A DNA stretch of 64,000 nt from JACCZH01 sp963729445 (GTDB lineage: Bacteria > Chloroflexota > Chloroflexia > Thermomicrobiales > CFX8), in contig CAVSNU010000002.1 of the NCBI GenBank assembly GCA_963729445.1, positions 992,001 to 1,056,000 on the forward strand, given 5' to 3'. The stretch's first letter is position 1. The number at the start of each line of letters is the position of its first letter. The notes under the pieces were generated by a model. That model made no database searches, had not been told where the DNA came from, and saw only the letters and a program-made list of their open reading frames with translations. This document shows, in pieces, positions 1 through 9,441 of this stretch. The translations under genes were made by a program, and so were the position numbers.

Positions 1-146
1 GTAATGCCGCTGATCATGGTATCGATCCAGACATCGGTGTATCCTGGGAGATTCGACCTTCTACTGGTGTCGAATATGTTTTCGTAGCCTGCTCCTTCAT
101 CGGCGCTATGACGGACCGGGAACTAGGAGAACCGGCATCCATCTGA
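1..146 (+). CDS. C-terminal end of an unidentified protein (cut by window edge)
   Basis: An open frame enters from the left edge and reads 47 residues from base 3 to a TGA at 144-146. It contains the stretch GVSWEIRPSTGVEYVFVAC and ends in GEPASI. The composition is protein-like rather than shadow-like, with mixed hydrophobic and acidic residues and no Arg/Pro/Ser bias. An 11-bp inverted repeat overlaps its end, as expected near a gene terminus. I do not recognise the family, and too little is visible to assign a function. It could also be a chance open frame. Confidence 0.35.
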   Translation, partial: NAADHGIDPDIGVSWEIRPSTGVEYVFVACSFIGAMTDRELGEPASI

Positions 147-165
147 GCGATCTCGATGCCGGTTC
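129..165. other. Inverted repeat, possible terminator
   Basis: Arms of 11 bp (GAACCGGCATC at 129-139 and its complement at 155-165) enclose a 15-base loop. There is no clear T-run, so termination is only a guess. It sits at the end of the partial frame on the left edge. Confidence 0.3.
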
Positions 166-257
166 GATACCTACGATTCAAATATCAACATGTTAGGGCA
201 CGTGCGTTTTCCTGCCCGTTTTCCCGGGGAAGGGATTTCAGCTTCTTGTCCATTCCC

Positions 258-378
258 AATAGCCGTCGCCGGCGTGTAGGGATGCACACCTGCCCGCAGC
301 TCATCACCATCAATGACAATCGCACTCGGACGAGCGAAGTGGGTCGCCGCCAGCGTGTCCTCGTGGTGCACGATCTCC
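258..378 (-). pseudogene. Displaced second copy of the gamma-glutamyltransferase 3' end
   Basis: Read on the minus strand, this encodes HHEDTLAATHFARPSAIVID and then GDELRAGVHPYTPAT, matching the last ~38 residues of the intact gamma-glutamyltransferase at 1491-3221. By eye the DNA is about 87% identical over ~108 bp, and most differences are synonymous. Homology stops just before the intact gene's stop codon, and the frame runs on into unrelated sequence. No start or catalytic domain is present. The fragment has the same orientation as the intact gene, and the DUF433/DUF5615 pair lies exactly between the two copies. It could be the leftover of a recombination at the gene's 3' end or the remnant of a decayed tandem copy. 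Confidence 0.8.
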
Positions 379-394
379 AGCGCCCCTAACTAGA

Positions 395-787
395 TCACTC
401 AGCGAACATGATGCTGGTTCGACTGATCTGCATCACGAACCGCCTGCCGTTGCGGTTTGCCACTTCGTAGTGGAACTCGATCACCTCCAGGAGTTCCTCG
501 ATCCGGACTTCTGCCTCCCTCTCGTTGCAGGTAAAGCTGATGCGTCCGGCGCGGCGTTCAAACCTGGAGCGGGTACCCTCGGGAAAGCGTCGGATCAGGC
601 GCTTGAAGTCGCGGTCGAAGGTGACGACCACGTAACCCTGAGTTTCTGCAATGGTCCGCAACAGTTCGTCCGGTGAAGACTTCGCCAGAGTCTCGCCAAC
701 AATCGAGACATCGTGCCCTCGGCTCCGAAGCAACTCTCCGATGGTGAGAGGTACGTTCTCATCGATCAGAAAGCGAATGACCGCCAT
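395..787 (-). CDS. DUF5615 PIN-like toxin of a DUF433/DUF5615 pair
   Basis: A 130-residue protein with the DUF5615 (COG4634, PIN-like) signature. It opens with FLIDENVP, whose Asp and Glu are probable metal ligands, followed by LLRSRGHDV, and has a central VVTFDRDF segment carrying two more Asp. PIN-like folds are Mg-dependent nucleases, so RNA cleavage is the likely activity, but this is inferred from the family. Its ATG overlaps the stop of the upstream gene (TAATG at 785-789), which predicts translational coupling to the antitoxin. DUF433-DUF5615 pairs are a predicted type II toxin-antitoxin class. The C-terminal ~50 residues after the PIN core are family-variable. The pair sits between the two copies of the gamma-glutamyltransferase 3' end. 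Confidence 0.8.
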   Translation of the reverse strand: MAVIRFLIDENVPLTIGELLRSRGHDVSIVGETLAKSSPDELLRTIAETQGYVVVTFDRDFKRLIRRFPEGTRSRFERRAGRISFTCNEREAEVRIEELLEVIEFHYEVANRNGRRFVMQISRTSIMFAE

Positions 788-1437
788 TAGCCGGCAAGCC
801 GTTGCCGTCGCTCTCGCTCGAAATTGATGGCGGATTGGACATCCGCAGGGGTAAGACGTGGATAGCGGCGCAGTATCTCGTCGACGCCATAACCGGCTTC
901 GTGGAAATGCCAGATTGCCTGGGTCCGGATCCGGGTACCGGCAAGCACTGGGGAGTTCTGCATAACGTGCCTGTGTTGGGCTATGTGGCCGATCTCGTCC
1001 TGAGTACGCTCGCGTAACTTATTGGCCTCGGCCTCAGTCTCCGCCGCGACGCGCTGCATCTCAATCGGGATCACAATCTGATCGGGGTTCGTCCCGGAAC
1101 GGCGTATGTGCTGTTCGGGATCATCGAAGAAGACTGCGCTCCCGGCGACGTAGAAGCGCAGACTGGCCCAGGGTTCGTCGTAGTGGTCGCTCAGCCAGGC
1201 ACCAACCTTGCGAAGCTCCTGGAGCGGGATGTTGTGCTGTTGTCGAAGCATGGCAAGCGTTCGTAGACCGACCATGTCACGGAAGGAGTAGACACGACCG
1301 TAGGGCCGGCGCTTCACGCCCGAAATTGTGGGCGTGAAGAAGCCGGTGTCGTCCCAATAGCGAAGCTGCCGGTCGGAAAGGCCGGTTAAACGGGACGCTT
1401 GCTCAACTGTGAAGGCCAGTATGGTGGCCATGCTCAA
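787..1437 (-). CDS. MerR-type HTH fused to DUF433 antitoxin domain
   Basis: A 216-residue protein. Residues ~5-85 form a MerR-like winged helix (FTVEQASRLTGLSDRQLRYW, then VYSFRDMVGLRTLAMLR). The C-terminal ~60 residues are a DUF433 domain (PVLAGTRIRTQAIWHFHEAG, then YGVDEILRRYPRLTPADV), the DNA-binding fold typical of antitoxins in COG2442. The middle holds a linker rich in Glu and Arg. Its stop overlaps the DUF5615 start, so it is promoter-proximal in a two-gene operon. The presence of two DNA-binding modules suggests it both neutralises the toxin and autoregulates the operon; this is inference. ATG at 1437 has no strong ribosome site, and an internal Met two codons downstream is also possible. 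Confidence 0.8.
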   Translation of the reverse strand: MSMATILAFTVEQASRLTGLSDRQLRYWDDTGFFTPTISGVKRRPYGRVYSFRDMVGLRTLAMLRQQHNIPLQELRKVGAWLSDHYDEPWASLRFYVAGSAVFFDDPEQHIRRSGTNPDQIVIPIEMQRVAAETEAEANKLRERTQDEIGHIAQHRHVMQNSPVLAGTRIRTQAIWHFHEAGYGVDEILRRYPRLTPADVQSAINFERERRQRLAG

Positions 1438-1490
1438 TCCCTGTGTACTTGCCCTGTTCCGTCAAGCAGAGTGTAGCACCTTTGTTCGCT

Positions 1491-3221
1491 TTATAGGCCG
1501 ATCCCCGTCGCCGGCGTGTATGGGTGTACCCCTGCCCGCAACTCATCCCCATCAATGACAATCGCACTTGGACGCGCGAAATGCGTCGCCGCTAGCGTGT
1601 CCTCACGGCGCACGACCTGATGGCCCATGGACTCCAGGCCCTCGATGGTCTCAGCCGGGAAGCGGGTGGAGATCTCGGTGGCGGCGCCCTCGGTGTGGAT
1701 GCGGGGGGCGGAGATTGACGCCTGGACGCCCAGCTTGAACTCCAGGAGGTTGACGACGATCTGGTAGATGGCGGAGATGACGCGGCGGCCGCCGGGGGAG
1801 CCGATGGTGGCGTAGGGGTTGCCGTCCTTCATCACCAGGATCGGGGAGGCGGCGGACATGGTGCGTTTGCCGGGGCCGATGGAGGCGACGGCGCCGGGCT
1901 CAGGGTCGAACCAGGTGGTGGCGTTGTTGAGGGTGATGCCGGTGCCCTTGATGACGACGCCGGAGCCGAAGAGCTGGCCGAGCGTCGAGGTGAGCGAGAC
2001 GAGGTTGCGGTCGCGGTCGATGACGTTGATGTGGGTGGTATTGCCCTCGCCGGTGACACCGCTGCGGACTGCGGCCTGGCCGGTGCGCGACGGGTCGAAC
2101 ACCCAGGGGTCGCCGGGGCCCTCGTCCGGGGTGGCGCGGGCGGGGTCGATGCTGGCGCGGCGCTCGGCGGCGTAGTCGGTCGAGAGCAGGCCGGCCATCG
2201 GGACGTCCATCAGCGCGGCGTCGCCCAGGTGGCGCAGGCGGTCGACGAACGAGCGGCGCAGCGCCTCAACGATCAGGTGCGTGGCCTCGGGCGACTGGTA
2301 ACCCAGGCTGGCGAGGTCGAACCCTTCCAGGATCTGGAGCGCCTCAAGGACGGTCGGGTTGCCGGTGTTCTCGAGCTGGGCCAGGATCTGGTGCCCACGG
2401 TACTCGATCATGCCGGGCTCGCGGATCACAGTCTCGTGCGCGGCCAGGTCTTCCATGGTGATCAGGCCACCGTTCGCGGCCATGTCCTCGGCGATCAGCC
2501 GGGCGATCTCGCCGCGATAGACGGTCTCGGCGCCCTCGCTGGCGATCAGCTTCAGGGTGCGCGCCAGGTCGGGCTGCACCAGCAGGTCGGCTGAGCGGCC
2601 GCCCTCAGCCTGGCCGCCGCCCGATGGCACGTATGGCGCGCCGCTGGGCTTGATGAAGGTCTTGCGGCTCTCGGGGAAGCGCGACAGCCGGTCGTAGTTG
2701 GCGGACATCATCAGGGAGACGTAGTGGTTGACGTCGAAGCCCTCCTCGGCCAGCCGGATGGCGGGCTGGAGCAGGTCGGCCCAGGGCAGGCTGCCGTGAC
2801 GCTGGTGCGCCTGCCAGAGCAGGTCCGGGGTACCGGGCACGCCGGGCGAGAGCCAGCCGGTGTTGTTGGCGTCGTCTTTGGTGGCTCGCCAGCCGTACAT
2901 GCCGCCGCGCTGGTTGGCGTCCAGCAGCTCGAAGTGCTCCGGGGTGATCTTGCGCGGCAGAATGGCGCTGCCGTCGAAGCAGATCGTCTTGCCGGTGGCG
3001 GCGTCGCGGTAGATCAGGAAGGCGATACCGCCGACACCACTCATGAAGGGCTCGACGACGCCCACCGCGAAGGCGATCGCCACGGCGGCGTCGATCGCGT
3101 TGCCGCCACGCTTCAGCATCTCCGCGCCGGCTTCTGCGGCCAGCGGCTGCATGGCGGTGACCATGCCTTCGCGTCCAACTGCCTCGGTCTTGTCAATGAT
3201 CCACTCGCTGCGCGTCGCCAT
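1491..3221 (-). CDS. ggt: Gamma-glutamyltransferase / glutathione hydrolase family
   Basis: A 576-residue Ntn-hydrolase precursor of normal length for the family. The GNTTHINVID segment contains the autoprocessing and nucleophilic threonine (Thr395 by codon count, equivalent to the first Thr of the E. coli small subunit TTH). GSPGGRRVISA near the C terminus is the second conserved block, and the N-terminal MVTAMQPLAAEAGAEMLKRG with GNAIDAAVA is typical of the large subunit. No signal peptide is seen, so it is probably cytoplasmic, unlike periplasmic GGTs. Substrate may be glutathione, other gamma-glutamyl compounds or an acylase-type substrate; the sequence does not decide. A second, diverged copy of its 3' end lies at 258-378. 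Confidence 0.9.
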   Translation of the reverse strand: MATRSEWIIDKTEAVGREGMVTAMQPLAAEAGAEMLKRGGNAIDAAVAIAFAVGVVEPFMSGVGGIAFLIYRDAATGKTICFDGSAILPRKITPEHFELLDANQRGGMYGWRATKDDANNTGWLSPGVPGTPDLLWQAHQRHGSLPWADLLQPAIRLAEEGFDVNHYVSLMMSANYDRLSRFPESRKTFIKPSGAPYVPSGGGQAEGGRSADLLVQPDLARTLKLIASEGAETVYRGEIARLIAEDMAANGGLITMEDLAAHETVIREPGMIEYRGHQILAQLENTGNPTVLEALQILEGFDLASLGYQSPEATHLIVEALRRSFVDRLRHLGDAALMDVPMAGLLSTDYAAERRASIDPARATPDEGPGDPWVFDPSRTGQAAVRSGVTGEGNTTHINVIDRDRNLVSLTSTLGQLFGSGVVIKGTGITLNNATTWFDPEPGAVASIGPGKRTMSAASPILVMKDGNPYATIGSPGGRRVISAIYQIVVNLLEFKLGVQASISAPRIHTEGAATEISTRFPAETIEGLESMGHQVVRREDTLAATHFARPSAIVIDGDELRAGVHPYTPATGIGL

Positions 3222-3389
3222 CGTCTCTACCCTTCCCGAATGCTGCCAGTTCTTTGTTGGGGCATAGCATAGACGGATTGCGGCGTGACGTCACGCCCTC
3301 AGTTGCGGCTAAAATGCGAGCATGATGGCATTGAGGTCCGTATGATGTGAGTAACATCCCGCGTAGGTACGAAGCTTAAGGGATAGATA

Positions 3390-5075
3390 ATGCACGAGCA
3401 GATAGACCGGGCCGGCCAGAAAATCGTGCGCGACGATCTCTTCAGGTTGCTGGTCGAAAGCGTTCGCGACTACGCCATCTTCCATCTCGATCCACAGGGA
3501 TACATACGCAGCTGGAACGAAGGCGCCCGGCGTTTCAAGGGCTACGAGGCGTCAGAGATCATCGGACAACACTTCTCCGTCTTTTATCTACCCGACGAGA
3601 TCCTCCAGAACAAACCGGCACACGAACTGATCATCGCCGCCAGAGATGGCCGCTGGGAAGAGGAAGGCTGGCGGCTGCGCAAAGACGGCACGCGTTTCTG
3701 GGCCAATGTCGTGATCACCGCGCTGTACGACCCACAAGGGCAGGTGGTGGGTTTTGCAAAGGTGACGAGGGATCTCACCGAGCGCAAGATTGCAGAGGAG
3801 CAGCGTGCCGCAGCGCTGGAACTCGAACGCCAGGCCCGGAAACAGGCCGAGGAGTCTCTCGCGGAGCTTCGCACGCTACACAGCCTTACCGAAACGGCTC
3901 TTACCCGCCTGAATATCGACGACCTTCTCAATGAATATCTCATCCGTGTTCAAGATACCCTCGAAGTGGCTGTCATTGGACTTCTATTACTCGACCAGAA
4001 TCGCGATCTTCTGATTCCGATGGCCTCACGAGGACTTGACATCGCGGCCGACACGTTGATGCCGATTCCTTTCGGACGTGGGTTTGCCGGCCGTATCGCA
4101 AGCGAACGACGCACGATTGCCGAGGATATCTCACAGGCGAATCCGCTGAATCCGGCCCTGTATGAGATGGGGATCCGGTCGCTGCTCGGAGTGCCATTGC
4201 TCGCGGGAGAGCAGACCGTTGGTGTGCTCTACGTTGGATCGCAACGTCAACGCACCTTCGACTCCAAAGACGGGCGCTTCCTCCAGATTGTCGGTGATCG
4301 GATTGCGCTGGCAATCGACCGGGCGCGGCTTATTGAGGCAGAGCAGGCGGCGCGAATTGAGGCAGAGCTGGCCGACGCCAGGCTCAGCGCGCAAGATGCG
4401 TTTCTGGCTGTCGCGGCCCATGAATTACGATCACCAACCGCGGCCGTGAAGACAGCGGTGCAACTGCTGATGCGCCGGATAACTCAGACGGATGGCGATC
4501 ACGAGGCATGGGTGCCGCTTCTTGACACGGCCAATCAACAGGCAGACCGGCTCACAAGCCTCATCGATAAGCTCATTGAATCGGTGCGCGTTGATTCCGG
4601 CCAGCTCGGGCTCGAGTTCGTCCGCACAAACGTCGCGGCGCTGGTTAACCAGGTTGTTGAGTTGTCACGGACCTCTTCGACGAACGACCACGAGATCGTC
4701 GTTTCCAGCCCGGACGAGCTCTGGGCATGGGTTGATCCGGTGCGTTTCGACGAGGTCGTCAGCAATATACTGGAGAATTCCATCAAGTACAGCGAACCCG
4801 GAGAAAAGATCGAGGTTCATCTCGATCAACCAGAAGGTGATACCTTCCGGCTCACCATCCGGGACTATGGTAACGGCGTTCCCCTCGAAGACCGGCCACA
4901 TCTCTTCGAGCGTTTCTATAAGGGCCCTGATGGACGCGTCGATCGTGGCTTGGGTCTCGGGCTGTACATCTGCAGCGAAATCGTGAAGGGGCACGGTGGT
5001 GAGATCCAGGTCGAGTATCCCGACGATCGCGGAACGTGCTTCACGATTACGCTGCCGGCGAAGGCACCGCAGTAG
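3390..5075 (+). CDS. PAS-GAF sensor histidine kinase
   Basis: A 561-residue soluble kinase with no membrane segment. Residues ~14-135 form a PAS/PAC domain (YAIFHLDPQGYIRSWNEGA and GFAKVTRDLTERK). A short coiled coil (~135-165) leads into a GAF domain (~165-315), then HisKA with the phospho-acceptor in AAHELRSPT (His344). A HATPase_c domain completes it: N box ENSIKYSEPGEK, G1 DYGNGVPLEDR, G2 GLGLGLYICSEIVKGHGG. It is therefore a cytosolic sensor of a small ligand, redox state or light; no haem- or flavin-binding signature was identified. No response regulator is adjacent, so its partner is elsewhere. It is divergently oriented to ggt, with about 170 bp between the starts for both promoters. 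Confidence 0.92.
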   Translation: MHEQIDRAGQKIVRDDLFRLLVESVRDYAIFHLDPQGYIRSWNEGARRFKGYEASEIIGQHFSVFYLPDEILQNKPAHELIIAARDGRWEEEGWRLRKDGTRFWANVVITALYDPQGQVVGFAKVTRDLTERKIAEEQRAAALELERQARKQAEESLAELRTLHSLTETALTRLNIDDLLNEYLIRVQDTLEVAVIGLLLLDQNRDLLIPMASRGLDIAADTLMPIPFGRGFAGRIASERRTIAEDISQANPLNPALYEMGIRSLLGVPLLAGEQTVGVLYVGSQRQRTFDSKDGRFLQIVGDRIALAIDRARLIEAEQAARIEAELADARLSAQDAFLAVAAHELRSPTAAVKTAVQLLMRRITQTDGDHEAWVPLLDTANQQADRLTSLIDKLIESVRVDSGQLGLEFVRTNVAALVNQVVELSRTSSTNDHEIVVSSPDELWAWVDPVRFDEVVSNILENSIKYSEPGEKIEVHLDQPEGDTFRLTIRDYGNGVPLEDRPHLFERFYKGPDGRVDRGLGLGLYICSEIVKGHGGEIQVEYPDDRGTCFTITLPAKAPQ

Positions 5076-5188
5076 ACGGCACGAGATCCCAGATCATCGC
5101 GACCAGATCGGGGTCGCCTCCTCACCACTCATGTGAAAGAAGCGCATGCCCGCAGGCTTGTCAATCACGGGTGATGACGCCCTGACCG

Positions 5189-6478
5189 CTAGAAGCCGTA
5201 GGTCTCGTTGTTCTCGTACTTGCGGGCCAGGGCGATCTCGCGCAGGCGTTGAAAGGCGGGTTGGCTCTCGTCCAGGTAGACGTTGAACGCCCCCCGACTC
5301 AGGGCCAGCACCACACAGCGCTGGGTGACGACGACGCTGGCGTTGCGCGGGGCGTCGCTAAGCAGGGCCATCTCGCCGAAGAAGTCGCCGGGGCCGAGAT
5401 CCGCGACCACGGTGTAGCTGGTGAAGGGCTCGTAGTCGAAATCGTCTCGGTCCTCAAGCTCGTCGTGCTCTTCATGCTCCACCTGCACCCGGCCCTGGAC
5501 GAGCACAAAGAAATCGTCGGCCGGATCCCCCTGGCGGATGACGACCGAACCCGTTTCGTAGACGCGCTCTTCCATATACGGACGCAGATCCTTGAACATG
5601 TCATCGTGCAGGGGCGAGAAGCCGGTCGGTCTGGCCCGCTTACGCACGTCGCGCAACCGGCGGCGTAGAGCGTACATGGCAATAAGCCTCCGTCCCGCGG
5701 CGCGGATACTGGCAGTCGCTGAACGCGCTACCGTCGCCGGATCAACCATGGTCAGGCGATCGAGCGGACGTTTGAAGAGCACATCAAATACCAACTGGCT
5801 AACGATGATGTTTGCCAGGCGCATGGAGCACTCGCCGCCGGTCATACCGGCACAGCCGGTGATCAGCAGTTGGTCGGGTCGCTGCTGCGCCTGCGAGGAC
5901 GCGATCATGCGGTTGAGCAGCTCGACGTGCTCAATCTGGGCCGACCCGTTGATCTCAGGTTCGCTGACGGCGCCGTCCAGCACAGCCTGGCCGTTGTCGC
6001 GATAGTCATAGACAATCGCCAGCGCGGCATCGCCGGTATCCAACCCGGTCAGGATCGGTGTGTTGTGGCGCTTGGCAGTGCTGTGGAGCAGGTAGCGCGC
6101 GCGCATGGCGTCCGCAGAGGACGCATCAAGCGTATCGATGATCAGATCGGCGTTGCTTACCAGCTCATCGACAACCTTGGTGTCGATCCGGGACAGATCA
6201 ACGTTCACGAATGGGTTCACATCGAAGAGCTTCTCAGAGAGGGGGCCGGATTGACGCGTGGGGTGGCGGCCGGAATCCGCCAGGGTCAGACATTCCGCGC
6301 CGGTCTCCACCAGGGCAATGGCAACGTGCTCGCCGACCGGTCCACAACCAGCGACGACCAGACTGGCGCCACGCAGCACTTCCTGCTCTATACCCTGCTG
6401 CTCAGGGGAAGACGGCAGGTAAGGCCGTGGCTCGTGACGCCGTTCTGACCAGGGGAAATCCATAAAATCCAACACCAA
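5189..6478 (-). CDS. ThiF/E1-like domain fused to a cyclic-nucleotide-binding domain
   Basis: A 429-residue protein. Residues ~35-270 resemble the ThiF/MoeB/E1-like Rossmann domain: VVAGCGPVGEHVAIALVETG is the nucleotide loop, ECLTLADSG follows, and NADLIIDTLDASSADAMRAR is the region after the loop. The paired CxxC zinc motifs of MoeB/ThiF are absent. Residues ~300-420 form a cyclic-nucleotide-binding (Crp-type) domain with the phosphate-binding cassette FFGEMALLSDAPRNASVVV, interrupted by a very acidic insert (EHEEHDELEDRDDFDYEP). There is no DNA-binding helix after it, so it is not a Crp regulator. An adenylating or UBA-type activity controlled by a cyclic nucleotide is inferred. Start could be the ATG at 6478 or the Met five codons later. 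No obvious operon partner. Confidence 0.82.
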   Translation of the reverse strand: MVLDFMDFPWSERRHEPRPYLPSSPEQQGIEQEVLRGASLVVAGCGPVGEHVAIALVETGAECLTLADSGRHPTRQSGPLSEKLFDVNPFVNVDLSRIDTKVVDELVSNADLIIDTLDASSADAMRARYLLHSTAKRHNTPILTGLDTGDAALAIVYDYRDNGQAVLDGAVSEPEINGSAQIEHVELLNRMIASSQAQQRPDQLLITGCAGMTGGECSMRLANIIVSQLVFDVLFKRPLDRLTMVDPATVARSATASIRAAGRRLIAMYALRRRLRDVRKRARPTGFSPLHDDMFKDLRPYMEERVYETGSVVIRQGDPADDFFVLVQGRVQVEHEEHDELEDRDDFDYEPFTSYTVVADLGPGDFFGEMALLSDAPRNASVVVTQRCVVLALSRGAFNVYLDESQPAFQRLREIALARKYENNETYGF

Positions 6479-6687
6479 ATAAGACGTAAAAAGCGTGTTT
6501 CAGTGTGGCAACCAGGTGCGATCCGACATGAACAACATTTCAATATTGTGCATTCCGTCACGCGCCATGGCATCGTAGCATCAGTTGCCGTGTGATGTCA
6601 GTAGTAGATTGGTCCGACCTGTACAGGCTAATCGCCCCACAGCCAGCGGCAACATAGTACCCATCCACTAATACAACGATTGAGAAC

Positions 6688-6720
6688 GCAAAAGGACGCA
6701 TCTGAGATGCGTCCTTTTGC
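6688..6720. terminator. Intrinsic terminator downstream of lon
   Basis: A perfect 15-bp stem (GCAAAAGGACGCATC, loop TGA) flanked by A- and T-runs, which would work in both directions. It follows the lon stop codon on the minus strand. Confidence 0.85.
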
Positions 6721-6744
6721 AAGAGTCGTTTGTCGCCTGCGGGC

Positions 6745-9194
6745 TTACTCGCTCCAGTTGACCTCGACTGGGGCCGGCTGGGCCGGCTCGTTGACAGCGA
6801 TCTCGACCTCACGCCCGTTACCGAGCTCGTCGAGAGACGGCGCTGGCACAAGCGCGATGTCATTGTTGGATAGCAGTGTCAGGGCGATCACTTCATCCAT
6901 GTTATCGACCCAGAAGAACTCCATCTCCTTCTGAATCTTCTCGGGAATCTTGACCAGGTCGCGCTGGTTATCGATCGGCGCGATAATCCGGTGGATCCCG
7001 GCCCGGTGGGCGGCCAGTGTCTTGTCCTTCAAGCCGCCGATCGGCAACACCCTGCCACGCAGGGTGATCTCACCGGTCATGGCAACGTCGTTGCGCACCG
7101 GCCGACCCGTCACCGCCGAGATCAGGGCCGTCGCCATCGTGATGCCGGCCGATGGGCCGTCCTTCGGCGTCGCACCCTCTGCCAGGTGGATATGCAGGTC
7201 AATCTTCTCCTGGAAATTCGGCTCGATCTTGAGCAGCGTCGCACGCGAGCGTGCGTAGGAGAGCGCCGCTTTGGCGGATTCCTGCATCACATCGCCGGCG
7301 AGCCCGGTAATGGTCAGGTTGCCACGGCCGGGCATCGTTGCCACTTCAACCGGAATGAGCTCGCCACCCACACTGGTGGTGCCGAGACCAATGGCGACGC
7401 CCACCTGCGCCTCGCCCAGACGCTGCTCGAAGCCGAAGCGCTTCGGGCCGAGGAAGTCCTCAAGCCGTGCCTGCGTCAGGCGGATCTTGCTCTGCTTGCC
7501 CTTCAGAATCTCGCGCGCCACCTTGCGGCAGAGCCCGGCCAGCTGCCGCTCCAGCGAGCGCACGCCGGCTTCGCGAGTGTACCCGCGAACGATCTGCAGC
7601 CAGAGCTTGTGCGGGATATCCAGGTTATCGACCTCAAGGCCGTGAGCGATGAGCTGCTTCGGCAACAGGTGCGTCTTCCCGATACCAACCTTCTCGTCCT
7701 CGGTGTAGCCGCTGATCTCGATGATCTCCATCCGGTCACGCAGCGGTGCCGGGATCAAGCCCAGCTGGTTCGCCGTCGTGACGAAGAGCACGTTCGAGAG
7801 GTCATACGGCACATCCAGGAAGTGGTCGGTATAGACCTTGTTCTGCTCTGGATCCAAGCACCTCAAGCATGGCCGAGGCAGGATCGCCACGGTAGTCGGA
7901 CGACATCTTGTCGATCTCGTCCAGCAGCATGACCGGGTTGATCGTCCCGGCGGTCTTGAGCGCCTGGATAATGCGGCCCGGGTAGGCGCCGATGTAGGTG
8001 CGCCGGTGACCGCGAATCTCGGCCTCGTCGCGCACACCGCCAAGGCTCACGCGCACGAACTCGCGTCCCATGGCGCGCGCGATGGAGCGGCCAAGGCTGG
8101 TCTTACCGACACCCGGAGGACCGGCCAGACACAGAATGGAGGGGCCCATCGTTCCCGGCTTCTCAGCAGTTAGCTTGCGTACTGCCAGGAACTCGACGAT
8201 GCGCTCCTTGACCTGTTCCAGACCGTGGTGGTCCTCGTTGAGAACCTCTTCGGCGCGGTCGAGGTCGAGAATGTCCTCGCTCTGCTCGGTCCAGGGCAAT
8301 GCGAGCATGGTGTCGATGTAGTTGCGAACGACGGTCGCCTCGGCCGAGACCGCCGGCATACGCTCCAGCCGGAGGATCTCTTTCATCAGCTTGTCGTTAA
8401 CGGCTTCCGGCAGCCCTCGCTCGCGAACCCGCTCGCGCAGCGAGCTCGATCTCGTTGCCGCCCTCGCCGGCCAGCTCATCGTGAATCACCTTGAGCTGCT
8501 CGCGCAGGAAGTACTCGCGCTGGTTCTTGTCGATCTGCTCGCGCACCCGGTCCTTGATCTTCTGTTCCAGGGTCGCCATCTCGACTTCCGAGGTGAGCTG
8601 GACAGCCAGCGTCTCGAGCCGGCTGACCGGGCTGAAGTTCTCAAGGAAGGATTGCCGCAGCGCGGTGTCGTTCACGAGCTGGGTTGTAACCAGGTCGGAG
8701 AGATGGCTGGGATCACTGGTCTGGAGGATCATATCCAGTATCTCGGGCGTGATCTTGTTGTTCGTCTCGCTGTAGACCTGCATCATCTCGCCGACGTGCT
8801 TGACAAGCGCCTGGGCTTCAGCAGGATCGGTGTCGATCTCCTGCGCTTGCTCGCAACGCACCCAGTAGAAGGAGCGCGTGTTGTCGAACTGGGAGATCGC
8901 GACGCGCGACAGACCCTCTAGCACAACCTGGATGTTGCTGCCCTGCTGACGCTCGACGGACACGATCTCGACCAGCGTGCCGACCTCATAGAGATCGTCC
9001 GGCCGGGGATCGTCGGTCTCGATCGTACTGTGGGCAGTAACGACGATGCGGCGGTCGCGTGCCATCGCTTCTTCAACAGCCTGGATGGAGCGGGTACGCC
9101 CGACCAACAGGGTGACGACATTACGCGGAAAGATTACGACGTTCTTAAGCGGCAAAAGCGGATACCGGGCGGAATACATTTCGTACCGGCTCAT
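6745..9194 (-). CDS. lon: ATP-dependent protease Lon (two frameshifts)
   Basis: Three overlapping frames join into one Lon of about 816 residues once one extra base is removed at each of two points. N-domain: YPLLPLKNVVIFPRNVV. AAA+ domain: Walker A GPPGVGKTS, Walker B VMLLDEIDK. Protease domain: KDGPSAGITMATAL (catalytic Ser) and GGLKDKTLAAHRAG (catalytic Lys). The first break is near 8445, between NEIE and LRERVRERG. The second is near 7855, where GTGCTTGGATCC reads as GTGCTGGATCC (Leu-Asp-Pro) when one T is dropped. The gene is otherwise intact and complete, so sequence error is more likely than loss. Lon degrades misfolded and regulatory proteins in the cytoplasm. Start 9194 was chosen for the upstream TAGGA; other Met codons lie at 9230 and 9179. 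Confidence 0.9.
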
Positions 9195-9441
9195 GCTGGT
9201 CCTACCAACCTCACTGGCGCTGTATGGCAAAGCTGTCCCGGATCTTTCCTGGGCTCAGCGGCGGATCGATCAGTTGTAATGTTGTTGATTACACCGTTTG
9301 CACGCGTTGCCAAAACTGCTCTGTTCGACGCGTGCACAGGGGAGTCTAGCACACCACGGTGACGAAAGGTCACAGATTTTACGTGGATTTTCCGAATCCA
9401 TCTAGCACATATGTACTCTGTCGTGTTGCGTACAAATGCGT

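Noticed and set aside
787..1437. Plain MerR metal-response regulator
   Set aside because: The C-terminal DUF433 domain and the overlapping DUF5615 gene fit an antitoxin better; no metal-binding Cys pattern.
2031..3272. Long plus-strand open frames opposite ggt (187 and 182 codons)
   Set aside because: They are antisense to a well-supported gene, lack ribosome sites and have shadow-type composition.
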